A DNA stretch of 64,000 bases, from assembly GCF_001839655.2 (NCBI RefSeq), contig NZ_CP056087.1, positions 3,782,001 to 3,846,000 on the forward strand, written 5' to 3'. The DNA comes from Pseudomonas argentinensis. Lineage in GTDB: Bacteria; Pseudomonadota; Gammaproteobacteria; Pseudomonadales; Pseudomonadaceae. Of the stretch, positions 36,056 through 47,345 are shown piece by piece; position 1 is the stretch's first letter, and every line of letters starts with the position of its first letter. The notes below the pieces were generated by a model. It had not been told where the DNA came from. It worked only from the letters and a program-made list of their open reading frames with translations, and did no database searches. Both the position numbers and the translations under genes were made by a program.

Positions 36056-38287
36056 ATGAACAGTCCTGCACGAACGATCCGACAGTGGCAGCCCTCGCCC
36101 TCGGAAGCAGATAGCGATTACATCGACCTGCGGCGCATCTGGAATGCCGTATGGATGCGCAAGTGGGCCATCGCCCTGTTCGTCGTGGTGGTCACCCTGA
36201 TCACCGCGGTTGCCGTCTCCCGCATGACGCCGATCTACCGCGCCGTCGCCACGGTGATGATCGAGACCAAGGGCACCCAGCTGGTGTCCTTCCAGCAGGT
36301 CACCGACACCACCGGTGCGGTCAACGAATACCTGCAGACCCAGCTCGGCCTGATCAAGAGCCGCGTGGTGGCCGAGAAGGTGGTGCGTGAGCTCAACCTT
36401 ACCGAGCACCCGGACTTCGACCCCCGTCAGCAGCCCCAGCCGCTAATCAATTTCGGCGGCATCGCCCGCGGCCTGCAGAGCGCCCTGTCGATCACCGGCC
36501 TGGTGGACGAGCCCGAGCCGGCCAAGCCGATGACCGAAGCCGAGCTGCTCGACATCGTCACCAAGATCCTCATGGATCGCACCAACATCTGGGTCGAAGG
36601 CAAGAGCCAGCTGGTCAATATCTCCGTCGACCTGCCGGACCGACTGACCGCCGCGGCCATCGCCAACTCCCTGGCCAGCAACTACATCGACAGCCAGCTC
36701 GAAGCACAGATGGAAATGTCACTGTCGGCCACCACCTGGATGAACACCCGCCTGACCGAGCTGCGCAGCTCGCTGCAGGAAGCCGAGAACCGCCTGCAGG
36801 CCTACCGCGAGGCCGAAGGCCTGGTGGACGTCAACGGCGTGGCCACCATCAGCAACAACGAACTGTCGCTGACCGGCGATCGCATGATCGACGCCCGTCG
36901 CCAGCGCGCCGAGGCCGAAAGCCAGTACCGTCAGGTGCAGTCCATGGGCAGTGGCGACTGGCGCCGCCTGGCCAGCGTGCCGGCCGTGCTCGGCAACCCG
37001 CTGATCCAGCAGTTCAAGTCCGAGGAAGCCCGTGCCCGTGCCAAGGTCGAGGAGCTGTCGCGTCGCTACGGTGATCGTCACCCGGCGATGCTCGCGGCGA
37101 AGTCCGACCTCAGTGCTGCCTCGGCCAGCCTGCGTGCCCAGGTCGAGCAGGTGGTCGCCAGCATCGAGCGCAACTACCAGCTGGCCGTGGCCAACGAGAA
37201 CTCGCTGAACGCCTCGTTCGACAAGAACAAGGAGCAGATCCAGGACATCTCGCGCAAGGAATTCAAGGTGCGTGAGCTGACCCGCGACGTGGAAAGCAAC
37301 CGCTCGCTGTACGAGACCTTCATGACCCGCCTGCGCGAAACCGCAGCCACCCAGGACGTCAACTCCAGCAACGCACGCATCATCGACCAGGCCATCGCCC
37401 CGCTGCAGCCGGCCGCGCCGAACCAGAAGCTGCTGATCGTCCTGGCCGCCGGTCTCGCCCTGGTATTCGCCATGGCCCTGGCCATCGTCCGCGATTTCCT
37501 CAACAACACCTTCAAGAGCGCCGACGACGTGGAGACCAAGCTGAACCTGCCGGTACTGGGCATCGTTCCGCTGATCGCCAACAACGCCAAATACACCGCC
37601 GCGCACCTGTTCGAGCATGGCGAGGATCCGCGCTTCTGCGAGTCGATCCGTACCATTCGCACCAGCCTGATGCTGGCCGATACCAACCGCTCGCAGAAGG
37701 TTCTGGTGGTCACCTCCTCGTCACCGGGCGAAGGCAAGAGCACCCTGGTGGCCAACATGGCATTCGCCCTCAGCCAGCTGCAACGGGTGCTGCTGATCGA
37801 CGCCGACCTGCGCCGCCCGACCCTGGCCAAGAGCTTCGACTTCCCGGTCGGCACCCCGGGCCTGGCCAACCTGATCACCGGCAGCGCCAAGGTCGAGGAG
37901 TGCATTCACAACATGGGCACCAACCTGGACATGCTGCCGGCCGGCGCGGTACCGCCGAACCCACTGGAACTGCTGGCCTCGCCGCGCTTCGCCAAGTTCC
38001 TGGACATGATCAAGGAGCGTTACGACCACATCATCATCGATTCGCCACCCAGCCAGGCCGTGAGCGATGCCGTGCTGCTGTCCACCTTCGCCGATGCGGT
38101 GATCTACGTGGTCAAAGCCGACGGCACTTCCATTCCCCTGGCCCAGCGTGGCGTCGGCCACCTGTTGCAGAGCGGTGCTTCGGTGATGGGTGTGGTGCTC
38201 AACCAGGTAGACGTGCAAAAGGCGGCGCGCTCCGGCGACTACTCCGGCTACTACGACCATTACGGCTACAGCGACCGCAAGGCCTGA
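36056..38287 (+). CDS. Wzc-like polysaccharide co-polymerase with tyrosine kinase domain
   Basis: The 743-residue protein has a Wzz domain with membrane helices near residues 37-57 and about 460-485, and a coiled-coil periplasmic region between them. The cytoplasmic BY-kinase domain has Walker A S-P-G-E-G-K-S-T (about 553-562) and Walker B L-L-I-D-A-D-L-R-R-P. The C-terminus carries a tyrosine cluster (Tyr729, 732, 733, 736, 738), the usual autophosphorylation tail. It controls chain length and export with the Wza-like protein and the phosphatase that follows. The start is 2 bases after the previous stop. Confidence 0.93.
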   Translation: MNSPARTIRQWQPSPSEADSDYIDLRRIWNAVWMRKWAIALFVVVVTLITAVAVSRMTPIYRAVATVMIETKGTQLVSFQQVTDTTGAVNEYLQTQLGLIKSRVVAEKVVRELNLTEHPDFDPRQQPQPLINFGGIARGLQSALSITGLVDEPEPAKPMTEAELLDIVTKILMDRTNIWVEGKSQLVNISVDLPDRLTAAAIANSLASNYIDSQLEAQMEMSLSATTWMNTRLTELRSSLQEAENRLQAYREAEGLVDVNGVATISNNELSLTGDRMIDARRQRAEAESQYRQVQSMGSGDWRRLASVPAVLGNPLIQQFKSEEARARAKVEELSRRYGDRHPAMLAAKSDLSAASASLRAQVEQVVASIERNYQLAVANENSLNASFDKNKEQIQDISRKEFKVRELTRDVESNRSLYETFMTRLRETAATQDVNSSNARIIDQAIAPLQPAAPNQKLLIVLAAGLALVFAMALAIVRDFLNNTFKSADDVETKLNLPVLGIVPLIANNAKYTAAHLFEHGEDPRFCESIRTIRTSLMLADTNRSQKVLVVTSSSPGEGKSTLVANMAFALSQLQRVLLIDADLRRPTLAKSFDFPVGTPGLANLITGSAKVEECIHNMGTNLDMLPAGAVPPNPLELLASPRFAKFLDMIKERYDHIIIDSPPSQAVSDAVLLSTFADAVIYVVKADGTSIPLAQRGVGHLLQSGASVMGVVLNQVDVQKAARSGDYSGYYDHYGYSDRKA

Positions 38288-38330
38288 TAACCGCCATGAC
38301 CCACCAGTGCATGACAGCAGGAGGTGTTTG

Positions 38331-39056
38331 ATGATCGATCTGCATAACCACCTGCTGCCGGGCATCGACGACGGCCCGGCAGACCTGCCGACCGCGCTGG
38401 ACATGGCCCGCCTGGCAGTGGACAACGGCATCAGCCATGTGGTCTGCACGCCGCACATCCATATCGGCCGCTATGACAACGACAGCCGTACCATCGCCGA
38501 GGCCTGCAGCCGCTTCAACACCGCGCTGCAGGAGGCGGGCATCGACCTGAAGGTCGCTGCCGCCGCCGAGGTGCGCTTCTCCGGCGAGCTGATGACACGT
38601 GTGCTGGACGGCAGCATTCCGTTTCTCGGCCAATGGGAAGGCAAGAAGGTACTGCTGCTGGAGTTTCCCCACGGGGAAATGCCCTTTGGCGCCGAACGTC
38701 TGACCCAATGGCTGCTGGACAGGGGCGTGGTGCCGATCATCGCGCATCCGGAGCGCAACAAGGCGCTGATGAACAACCCGAGCAAGCTCAAACCGTTCAT
38801 CGAACAGGGCTGCCTGCTGCAGGTAACGGCCGGCTCTGCCGCTGGTCGTTTTGGCGAACGGGCAATGCACCTGGCTCACGAACTGCTGAGCAATCGCGTG
38901 GTCAGCATTATGGCGACTGATGCCCACAACCTGGATCACCGCCCTCCCCTATTACAAGAAGGTCTCCTGCAAGCCGCCCGGATCCTGGGCGAGAGAGAGG
39001 CCGAACGTCTGGTCATCGACACGCCCTGGCGCATCGCACACCAGCATTTCGCTTAG
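38331..39056 (+). CDS. CpsB/YwqE-type PHP tyrosine phosphatase
   Basis: The 241-residue protein has the PHP metal motifs H-N-H-L-L-P-G-I-D-D-G (His5, His7), C-T-P-H-I-H, the I-A-H-P-E-R-N loop and A-T-D-A-H-N. This is the manganese-dependent phosphatase class of Gram-positive capsule clusters, also found in some Gram-negative exopolysaccharide operons. It should remove phosphate from the Wzc-like tyrosine tail. The ATG at 38331 has AGGAGG at 38319-38324. Confidence 0.9.
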   Translation: MIDLHNHLLPGIDDGPADLPTALDMARLAVDNGISHVVCTPHIHIGRYDNDSRTIAEACSRFNTALQEAGIDLKVAAAAEVRFSGELMTRVLDGSIPFLGQWEGKKVLLLEFPHGEMPFGAERLTQWLLDRGVVPIIAHPERNKALMNNPSKLKPFIEQGCLLQVTAGSAAGRFGERAMHLAHELLSNRVVSIMATDAHNLDHRPPLLQEGLLQAARILGEREAERLVIDTPWRIAHQHFA

Positions 39057-39126
39057 TTGACTGCCTGATAACGCGTGCCTGTCGGTTCAGGCCGCAGGAT
39101 TCGTATTTGTTGGAGGTTGGAAAACC

Positions 39127-39294
39127 ATGCGTCGAGAGTTCAGTTTCAGGGCGCAACCCTTTCAGCAGGCGCTGATGCGCTGCACGACCCTGGGCACGCC
39201 CGCCACCGCTTCAACCAAGGACATGTCGCCTCTCGTGCGTTCTCCGGAGGCCACTCACTTCATCGAAGATTTGCACGAGGATCGCCGCAAATGA
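39127..39294 (+). CDS. Putative 55-residue peptide coupled to the WbaP-like gene
   Basis: An ATG with GGAGG at 39112-39116 opens a 55-codon frame (M-R-R-E-F-S-F-R-A-Q-P-F-Q-Q-A-L-M-R-C). Its stop overlaps the ATG of the next gene as ATGA (39291-39294). The peptide is basic and hydrophilic with no membrane segment and no known domain. The ribosome site and the overlap argue that it is translated and couples translation into the initiating transferase. Whether the peptide itself has a function is unknown. Confidence 0.5.
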   Translation: MRREFSFRAQPFQQALMRCTTLGTPATASTKDMSPLVRSPEATHFIEDLHEDRRK

Positions 39295-40682
39295 TTTCCA
39301 AACGGATCAATCCTGCCGAGAACCGCAGGGGACTCACGTTCTGGGGTCAATGGACCTGCGCCATTACTCTGGTCAGCATGCTGCTCTGCTACCTGGTCGT
39401 TCAGCGCTACGGTGACGTGCCCACCGAGTACCGCCTGCTGATCGTCCTCACGGTGCTGGGCTCGGTACCAGCCTATGGCATGCTGCGCGTCTATCACAAG
39501 CGCTTCGGCTACCTGACCGGCCTGGCTCACCTGTTGGCCGGCTGGCTGACGCTACTGGCCGGCCTGCTGTTCATCGCCTACTTCAGCCAGAGCCTGGATC
39601 GCTTCTCCTTCGAGATCATGCGCGAGTGGGCGCTGCTGGGCTTCCTGGCCCAGGCCATCGCCTTCATCCCGCTGCGCTACTTCGCCCGCCTGCACTCGGA
39701 GAAGCTTCGCAACGAGCGTGTCTCGCTGATCATCGGCTCGGGCGAGAAGGCCCATGAACTGGCCGAGCGCCTGACCACCAACAACCGCGTGCCCCTGGTC
39801 GGCCTGATCGCCTCCAGCGACGACGCCCAGACCCAGGACGGCCGTTTCCCGATCCTCGGCAAGCTGCAGGAACTGCGTGACGTCACCGAGCAGCATGGCG
39901 TGCGCCGCGTGTACATCGCCCTGACCCTGGACGAGATCTCGCACATCGAGAAGCTGTACATCGACCTGCTGGACATGAGCGTCGACGTGGTCTGGGTGCC
40001 CGACTTCGGCAGCATGCCGCTGCTCAACCAGTCGATCTCGCAGATCGAGCAGCTGCCGGCCATCTACCTCAACGAAAGCCCGATCAGCTCGCATCCGGCT
40101 GCGGTGTTCAGCAAGGAACTGATGGACCGCACCCTGGCCTTCCTGGCGCTGGTGGCCCTGAGCCCGGTGTTCCTCGTCGCGGCCATGGCCGTGAAGCTCT
40201 CCTCGCCCGGCCCGGTGTTCTTCCTGCAGCCGCGTCATGGCTGGAACGGCGGGGTGATCCTGGTGTGGAAATTCCGCTCGATGCGCATGCATGACGACAA
40301 GGTCGTCAAGCAGGCGACCCGTGAAGACCCGCGCATCACTCCAGTCGGCCGCTTCCTGCGCCGCACCTCGATCGACGAGTTGCCGCAGCTGATCAACGTG
40401 CTGCGCGGCGAGATGTCCCTGGTTGGTCCGCGCCCGCACGCCGTGGCCCACAACAACTACTACAGCGACAAGATCCTCGCCTACATGGCCCGTCACCGCC
40501 TCAAGCCCGGCATCACCGGCCTCGCCCAGGTGACCGGTCACCGTGGTGAAACCGAAACCCTGGAAAAAATGCAGCAGCGCGTGGAGAAGGACCTGGCCTA
40601 CATCAACAACTGGTCCCTCTGGCTGGACATCAAGATCCTGGTGAAGACGCCCTTCACCCTGTTCTCGCGCGATATTTACTGA
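39291..40682 (+). CDS. Undecaprenyl-phosphate sugar phosphotransferase (WbaP/WcaJ-like)
   Basis: The 463-residue protein has four to five N-terminal membrane helices, a Rossmann-like CoA-binding segment ([13 protein letters not shown]), and the C-terminal bacterial sugar transferase domain. Signature motifs there are [22 protein letters not shown] and S-L-V-G-P-R-P-H. It loads the first sugar phosphate, probably glucose or galactose, onto undecaprenyl phosphate to start each repeat unit. The start overlaps the small peptide frame. Confidence 0.92.
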   Translation: MISKRINPAENRRGLTFWGQWTCAITLVSMLLCYLVVQRYGDVPTEYRLLIVLTVLGSVPAYGMLRVYHKRFGYLTGLAHLLAGWLTLLAGLLFIAYFSQSLDRFSFEIMREWALLGFLAQAIAFIPLRYFARLHSEKLRNERVSLIIGSGEKAHELAERLTTNNRVPLVGLIASSDDAQTQDGRFPILGKLQELRDVTEQHGVRRVYIALTLDEISHIEKLYIDLLDMSVDVVWVPDFGSMPLLNQSISQIEQLPAIYLNESPISSHPAAVFSKELMDRTLAFLALVALSPVFLVAAMAVKLSSPGPVFFLQPRHGWNGGVILVWKFRSMRMHDDKVVKQATREDPRITPVGRFLRRTSIDELPQLINVLRGEMSLVGPRPHAVAHNNYYSDKILAYMARHRLKPGITGLAQVTGHRGETETLEKMQQRVEKDLAYINNWSLWLDIKILVKTPFTLFSRDIY

Positions 40683-40736
40683 ACGCGCCCCTTTGGCGCA
40701 CGTAACGATTAACGCTCACTCAAGGAAAGTTTATCC

Positions 40737-42083
<1,347 letters not shown>

Positions 42084-42105
42084 GATCCCTACGACAGTGG
42101 ACGTC

Positions 42106-43476
42106 ATGGAACCTGAAGTCACCGCCCCCGCCGCCCTTCGGACGCGCTTCTGCGCAGCCGCCAGGGCGATGTTGCGCAGCCCCGTGTTGCGCAACATCGC
42201 GACCGTGGCGTCCGGAACCGCTGGGGCACAGGTGATCACCCTGCTACTGATACCGGTGATCACCCGTCTCTACGGACCACAGGCGTATGGCATGCTGGGA
42301 GTGTTCATGAGCCTGGCGTTCATGGTCATTCCGATTGCCGCCCTCACCTATCCCATTGCCATCGTGCTGCCCAAGCGCGATGCCGATGCCCGTGGTCTGA
42401 TTCATCTGTCTCTGTTGGTGGCCGTCGGCTTCGCCGTAGTCGCGGCCGGCTTGATTGCCCTGTTTGGCGAAGCGCTTGCCATACAGGCAGAAGTGACTCA
42501 GATCACCCCTTTTCTGATGCTGCTGCCGCTGGTACTGGTGGCCAGTGCCGCACTCGAAGTGACTCAGCAATGGCTGATTCGCAAACAGTGCTACCGCCTC
42601 ACTGCCGGCGTCGCGGTGCAGCATGCCGTTGCCTACAACGGGCTGCGCATCGGTGCCGGCCTGTTGCATGCCAGCCCTGCGGTGCTGTTGCTGAGCACTG
42701 CCTGCGGGCCGCTGCTGCATACCCTGATGCTCAACTGGAGGCTGCGTCGCAGCCCGCTCGCGCAGGCTACCGATGCGACCGTCGAGCCGCCGCACAGCCT
42801 GCGCGAGCTTGCAGCGCGCTATCACGACTTTCCGCAGTACCGCGCACCGCAGATGCTCATCAATGCGGTGTCGCAGAACTTGCCGACACTGGTGCTTGCA
42901 GTATTTTTCGGGCCCGTGGCCGCAGGCTTCTTTGCCCTGTGCAAGCAGGCGTTGAACGTGCCGACGCAACTGCTCGGCAAATCGGTGGCTGATGTCTATT
43001 ACCCGCGCATCAGCGCGGCTGTGCATGAGCGCCAGCCGGTAGCCGCCATGCTGGCCAAGGCCACGGCAGCGCTGGCCCTGGTGGGCCTGTTGCCCTTTGC
43101 CCTGGTGTTCTGCTTCGGTCCCCAGCTATTTGCACTGGCGTTCGGCGAGCAATGGGCAGCGGCGGGCGAGTACGCGCGCTGGCTGGCCCTGGCCGAGTAC
43201 ATGATCTTCGTCAGCCGCCCCTGCGCGGTGGCCGTGCCCGCCCTCGCCCTGCAGGGCCAGTTTCTCGCCTTTGAACTGCTCAGCACCGTGCTGCGCATTG
43301 CCGCCTTGATGGCCGGCGCGCTGTTGCTGCAACAGGCTGGTCAGACGGTCATGGCATTCGCCGCGGCCAGCATCCTGATCTACCTGAGCCTGATCGCCAG
43401 CGTGCTGTTCGCCGCACGCCGTCGGTACGGCACGGCGCGGCGCATCGGCAGCCCACGAACCGCTCCTAACTCTTAA
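42106..43476 (+). CDS. Wzx-type lipid-linked repeat-unit flippase
   Basis: The 456-residue protein has twelve or more hydrophobic segments. It opens with the polysaccharide-transporter pattern around G-T-A-G-A-Q-V-I-T-L-L-L-I-P-V-I-T-R-L-Y-G. It should flip undecaprenyl-linked repeat units to the periplasm. The start is ATG 42106 or the in-frame GTG 42097; neither has a clear ribosome site. Another flippase gene lies at 54791-56107. Confidence 0.85.
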   Translation: MEPEVTAPAALRTRFCAAARAMLRSPVLRNIATVASGTAGAQVITLLLIPVITRLYGPQAYGMLGVFMSLAFMVIPIAALTYPIAIVLPKRDADARGLIHLSLLVAVGFAVVAAGLIALFGEALAIQAEVTQITPFLMLLPLVLVASAALEVTQQWLIRKQCYRLTAGVAVQHAVAYNGLRIGAGLLHASPAVLLLSTACGPLLHTLMLNWRLRRSPLAQATDATVEPPHSLRELAARYHDFPQYRAPQMLINAVSQNLPTLVLAVFFGPVAAGFFALCKQALNVPTQLLGKSVADVYYPRISAAVHERQPVAAMLAKATAALALVGLLPFALVFCFGPQLFALAFGEQWAAAGEYARWLALAEYMIFVSRPCAVAVPALALQGQFLAFELLSTVLRIAALMAGALLLQQAGQTVMAFAAASILIYLSLIASVLFAARRRYGTARRIGSPRTAPNS

Positions 43477-43497
43477 TCACAGACTGGCTTCGATCCT

Positions 43498-44646
43498 ATG
43501 ACCGAACAACTACCCACCATCGTCGTCATCGGCTACAACCGCCCCAAGAGCCTCCGGCGCCTGTTGGGCTCCCTGATTCAGGCGCAGTACCCCGAAGGCA
43601 ACGTGCGCCTGGTGATCAGCCTCGACAACTCCGGCAACCCGGAGCCGCGCCAGGTCGCCGAAGCGTTCGACTGGCCCCATGGGGAAAAGCGCATCATCGC
43701 CCACCCGCAGCGCCTCGGCCTGCGCCAGCACGTGCTGAGCTGTGGCGACCTGACCGAGCAGTACGGCGACGTGATCATCCTGGAAGACGACCTGTTCGTT
43801 TCACCATTCTTCTACGACTACACCCACAAGGCCCTGCAGGCCTATGCCGATGATGCCGGCGTGGCCGGTATCAGCCTGTACAGCGTGCAGTTCAGCCAGA
43901 CCGTCGACCTGCCCTTCATGCCGGTCGACGACGGCGACGCCCACGTGCACTTCATTCAGATGGCCGCCTCCTGGGGCCAGGCCTGGTCGCGCCGGCACTG
44001 GCAGGGCTTTCGCCAGTGGCTGGAAAGCAACGGTACCGACATCAGCCATATCGACGGAATTCCGGCGGACATCCGCGGCTGGCCGGAGTCCTCGTGGCTC
44101 AAGCTGTACACCGCCTACATCATTTCCCGGGCTCTGTACTTCGTGTACCCGTTCCGCTCGCTGACCACCAACTTCGGTGATCCGGGCCAGCACTTCAACA
44201 TCGCCTCGTCGCGGTTCCAGGTGCCCATCCAGCAGAAGGCGGTGGACTACAGGTTTCCTCGCCGCGAGGACAGCCTGTCGGTCTACGACGCCTATTGCGA
44301 GTTGCTGCCGGCATGCATCAAGCGCCGCAATCCGCTGCTCGCCGATTACGATTTCACCGTCAATCTGTACGGCAGCAAGACCTGCGAAGGCCTGCAATTG
44401 ACCCGTACCCACGCCCGTGGACTGCACAATTTCGCCCTTTCCATGAAGCCCATGGAACTGAGCATCCTGCACAACATCGAAGGTGAGGGCCTAGCCCTGA
44501 TCGACTCCGCCGACCTCAGCAGCGACAGCAAGATGCGGCAGAAGGCGGAGTACGACATCTACCGTTTCTTTTACAAGTTTCCGTCGGTACGGATCATTTT
44601 TCTCGGCGTCATGGAACGTCTGCAAATGCTGCTCAAGCGCGCCTGA
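43498..44646 (+). CDS. GT-A glycosyltransferase
   Basis: The 382-residue protein begins [17 protein letters not shown] and has an E-D-D metal motif in [11 protein letters not shown], so it has a GT-A fold. A W-G-Q-A-W motif (about residue 158) resembles hemolytic/galactosyl-type transferases that act on branching sugars. The donor and acceptor are unknown. It lies between the flippase and gmd, in the same direction. Confidence 0.82.
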   Translation: MTEQLPTIVVIGYNRPKSLRRLLGSLIQAQYPEGNVRLVISLDNSGNPEPRQVAEAFDWPHGEKRIIAHPQRLGLRQHVLSCGDLTEQYGDVIILEDDLFVSPFFYDYTHKALQAYADDAGVAGISLYSVQFSQTVDLPFMPVDDGDAHVHFIQMAASWGQAWSRRHWQGFRQWLESNGTDISHIDGIPADIRGWPESSWLKLYTAYIISRALYFVYPFRSLTTNFGDPGQHFNIASSRFQVPIQQKAVDYRFPRREDSLSVYDAYCELLPACIKRRNPLLADYDFTVNLYGSKTCEGLQLTRTHARGLHNFALSMKPMELSILHNIEGEGLALIDSADLSSDSKMRQKAEYDIYRFFYKFPSVRIIFLGVMERLQMLLKRA

Positions 44647-44711
44647 TCCTCCGACCGCGCGCAGCAATGTGGCTACAGCTCTCTAATCAATTGAACATGG
44701 CAGGTATTGCA

Positions 44712-45836
44712 ATGGAACAGAAAAAAGCACTCATCACCGGTATCACAGGTCAGGACGGTTCCTACCTCGCCGAGTTCCTGCTGGAAAAGGGTTACCAGGT
44801 GCATGGCATCAAACGCCGCGCGTCGTCCTTCAACACCCAGCGTGTGGACCACATCTACCAGGATCCGCATGTCGACAACCAGAACTTCATCCTGCATTAC
44901 GGCGACCTCAACGACTCGTCCAACCTGACCCGCATCATCCAGGAAGTGCAGCCTGACGAGGTCTACAACCTCGGCGCGCAGTCCCACGTGGCAGTCAGCT
45001 TCGAAGCGCCGGAATACACCGCCGACGTCGATGCCATGGGTACCCTGCGTATCCTCGAGGCCATCCGCCTGCTGGGCCTGGAAAAGAAAACCCGTTTCTA
45101 CCAGGCCTCCACCTCCGAGCTGTACGGCCTGGTGCAGGAAATCCCGCAGAAGGAAACCACCCCCTTCTACCCGCGCTCGCCCTACGCGGTCGCCAAGCTG
45201 TACGCCTACTGGATCACCGTCAACTACCGCGAAGCCTATGGCATGTACGCATGCAACGGCATCCTCTTCAACCACGAGTCGCCGCGCCGTGGCGAGACCT
45301 TCGTGACCCGCAAGATCACCCGTGGCCTGGCCAACATCGCCCAGGGCCTGGAGCCTTGCCTGTACATGGGCAACATCGACTCGCTGCGTGACTGGGGCCA
45401 TGCCAAGGACTACGTGCGCATGCAGTGGATGATGCTGCAGCAGGAGCAACCGGACGACTTCGTGATCGCCACCGGCGTGCAGTACTCGGTGCGTGAGTTC
45501 ATCACCTGGTCGGCGGCCGAGCTGGGCGTGCACCTGCGCTTCGAAGGCAGCGGCGTGGACGAGCAAGGCATCGTCGAGCGTATCGACGGCGACAAGGCCC
45601 CGGCGCTGAAAGTCGGTGACGTGATCGTGCGCATCGACCCGCGCTACTTCCGCCCTGCGGAAGTGGAAACCCTGCTCGGCGACCCGACCAAGGCCAAGAC
45701 CAAACTGGGCTGGACGCCGGAAATCACCGTGCAGCAGATGTGCGCCGAGATGGTTCGCGAAGACCTCAAGGTCGCCCAGCGCCATGCCCTGCTCAAGGAG
45801 CACGGCCACGAACTGCCAGTCTCCGTGGAGAACTGA
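44712..45836 (+). CDS. gmd: GDP-mannose 4,6-dehydratase
   Basis: The 374-residue SDR protein has [10 protein letters not shown] near the start, the Gmd-specific [10 protein letters not shown] segment, and the Y-A-V-A-K active-site motif with S-T-S-E-L-Y-G. It makes GDP-4-keto-6-deoxymannose, which the next gene turns into GDP-fucose. The ATG at 44712 is chosen; the frame opens slightly upstream. Confidence 0.95.
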   Translation: MEQKKALITGITGQDGSYLAEFLLEKGYQVHGIKRRASSFNTQRVDHIYQDPHVDNQNFILHYGDLNDSSNLTRIIQEVQPDEVYNLGAQSHVAVSFEAPEYTADVDAMGTLRILEAIRLLGLEKKTRFYQASTSELYGLVQEIPQKETTPFYPRSPYAVAKLYAYWITVNYREAYGMYACNGILFNHESPRRGETFVTRKITRGLANIAQGLEPCLYMGNIDSLRDWGHAKDYVRMQWMMLQQEQPDDFVIATGVQYSVREFITWSAAELGVHLRFEGSGVDEQGIVERIDGDKAPALKVGDVIVRIDPRYFRPAEVETLLGDPTKAKTKLGWTPEITVQQMCAEMVREDLKVAQRHALLKEHGHELPVSVEN

Positions 45837-45838
45837 GC

Positions 45839-46813
45839 ATGAGCGCGCGTCTTGATCAGCGCGTCTTCGTCGCCGGCCATCGCGGGATGGTCGGTTCGGC
45901 GATCGTGCGCCACCTGCAGAACCTGGGCTACCAGAGCATCGTCACGGCACCACGCGAAAGCGTGGACCTGGTCGATGCGGCCAGCGTGAAACGCTTCTTC
46001 GCCGAGCAGCGCATCGACCAGGTCTACCTGGCCGCGGCCAAGGTCGGCGGCATCCACGCCAACAACCAGTACCCGGCCGACTTCATCTACCAGAACCTGA
46101 TGATCGAGGCCAACGTCATCAACGCCGCCCACGAAGCCGGCGTGCAGAAGCTGCTGTCGCTGGGCAGCTCGTGCATCTACCCCAAGCATGCCGAGCAGCC
46201 GATGCGTGAAGAAGCGCTGCTGACCGGCGTGCTGGAGCCGACCAACGAGCCCTACGCGATCGCCAAGATCGCCGGGATCAAGCTGTGCGAGAGCTACAAC
46301 CGCCAGCATGGTCGCGACTACCGCAGCGTGATGCCGACCAACCTGTACGGCCCGCACGACAACTACCACCCGGAAAACAGCCACGTCATCCCCGCCCTGC
46401 TGCGTCGCTTCCATGAAGCGACCCTGCGAGGCGACGATGAGGTGGTGATCTGGGGCAGCGGCACGCCGATGCGCGAGTTCCTGCACGTCGACGACATGGC
46501 CGCGGCCAGCGTCCACGTGATGAACCTGGATGAAGCCACGTACCAGGCGCACACCCAGCCGATGCTCTCGCACATCAACGTGGGCACCGGCCAGGACTGC
46601 ACCATTCGCGAGTTGGCCGAAACCATCGCGCGGGTCACCGAGTTCCAGGGCCGCCTGAGCTTCGACAGCAGCAAGCCCGACGGCACGCCGCGCAAGCTGA
46701 TGGACGTCTCGCGCCTGGCCAAGCTCGGCTGGACGGCGAGCATCGACCTGGAAACCGGCCTGCGTGATGCCTACCGCTGGTTCGTCGACAACATCGACGA
46801 CGTACGGGGCTGA
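45839..46813 (+). CDS. fcl: GDP-L-fucose synthase
   Basis: The 324-residue SDR protein has G-H-R-G-M-V-G-S-A (about 14-22), the S-S-C-I-Y-P motif and the Y-A-I-A-K active site, all typical of Fcl/WcaG. It epimerises and reduces the Gmd product to GDP-L-fucose. The ATG lies 2 bases after the gmd stop. Confidence 0.95.
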   Translation: MSARLDQRVFVAGHRGMVGSAIVRHLQNLGYQSIVTAPRESVDLVDAASVKRFFAEQRIDQVYLAAAKVGGIHANNQYPADFIYQNLMIEANVINAAHEAGVQKLLSLGSSCIYPKHAEQPMREEALLTGVLEPTNEPYAIAKIAGIKLCESYNRQHGRDYRSVMPTNLYGPHDNYHPENSHVIPALLRRFHEATLRGDDEVVIWGSGTPMREFLHVDDMAAASVHVMNLDEATYQAHTQPMLSHINVGTGQDCTIRELAETIARVTEFQGRLSFDSSKPDGTPRKLMDVSRLAKLGWTASIDLETGLRDAYRWFVDNIDDVRG

Positions 46814-46814
46814 C

Positions 46815-47276
46815 ATGTTCCTGCCGGCCGATACCTTCAAGACCGTGGTCGCCAGCACGCCGCTGGTATCCATCGACCTGCTGGTACGCAACCTGCAGGG
46901 CGAACTGCTGCTGGGCGAGCGGCTCAACCGCCCTGCCCAGGGCAGCTGGTTCGCCCCGGGCGGGCGGATCCTGAAGAACGAAACCCTGGACGCAGCGTTC
47001 GCGCGCCTGACCCAGGAAGAACTGGGCCAGGCGTTCAGCCGTGACCAGGCCAGGCTGCTCGGCGTGTACGAGCACTTCTATGACGACAGCGTGTTCGGCG
47101 AGTCGCCGGATACCCACTACGTGGTCATCGCCTACGCCCTGGAACTGGGCGCGCAGCAGAACCTGCAGCCGCCCAGTGTGCAACACGGTCGCTACCGCTG
47201 GTGGCCGATCGAGCAGATGCGCGACGAAGCGCGCATCCACAGCAATACCCGCGACTATTTGCAGGCGCTGTACTAG
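46815..47276 (+). CDS. gmm: GDP-mannose mannosyl hydrolase (Nudix)
   Basis: The 153-residue protein has the modified Nudix box of Gmm: G-S-W-F-A-P-G-G-R-I-L-K-N-E-T-L, then R-L-T-Q-E-E-L-G. It opens with P-L-V-S-I-D-L-L-V-R-N. It hydrolyses GDP-mannose or GDP-glucose and is thought to balance nucleotide-sugar pools. gmd-fcl-gmm in this order is the colanic-acid cluster arrangement of E. coli (gmd-fcl/wcaG-gmm/wcaH). Confidence 0.92.
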   Translation: MFLPADTFKTVVASTPLVSIDLLVRNLQGELLLGERLNRPAQGSWFAPGGRILKNETLDAAFARLTQEELGQAFSRDQARLLGVYEHFYDDSVFGESPDTHYVVIAYALELGAQQNLQPPSVQHGRYRWWPIEQMRDEARIHSNTRDYLQALY

Positions 47277-47345
47277 ATACCTCGCAAGCCACGCCTACGC
47301 GGCGGCGCCTGCGAGCCAAGACAATTACGATATGGGAAGGCGAGC

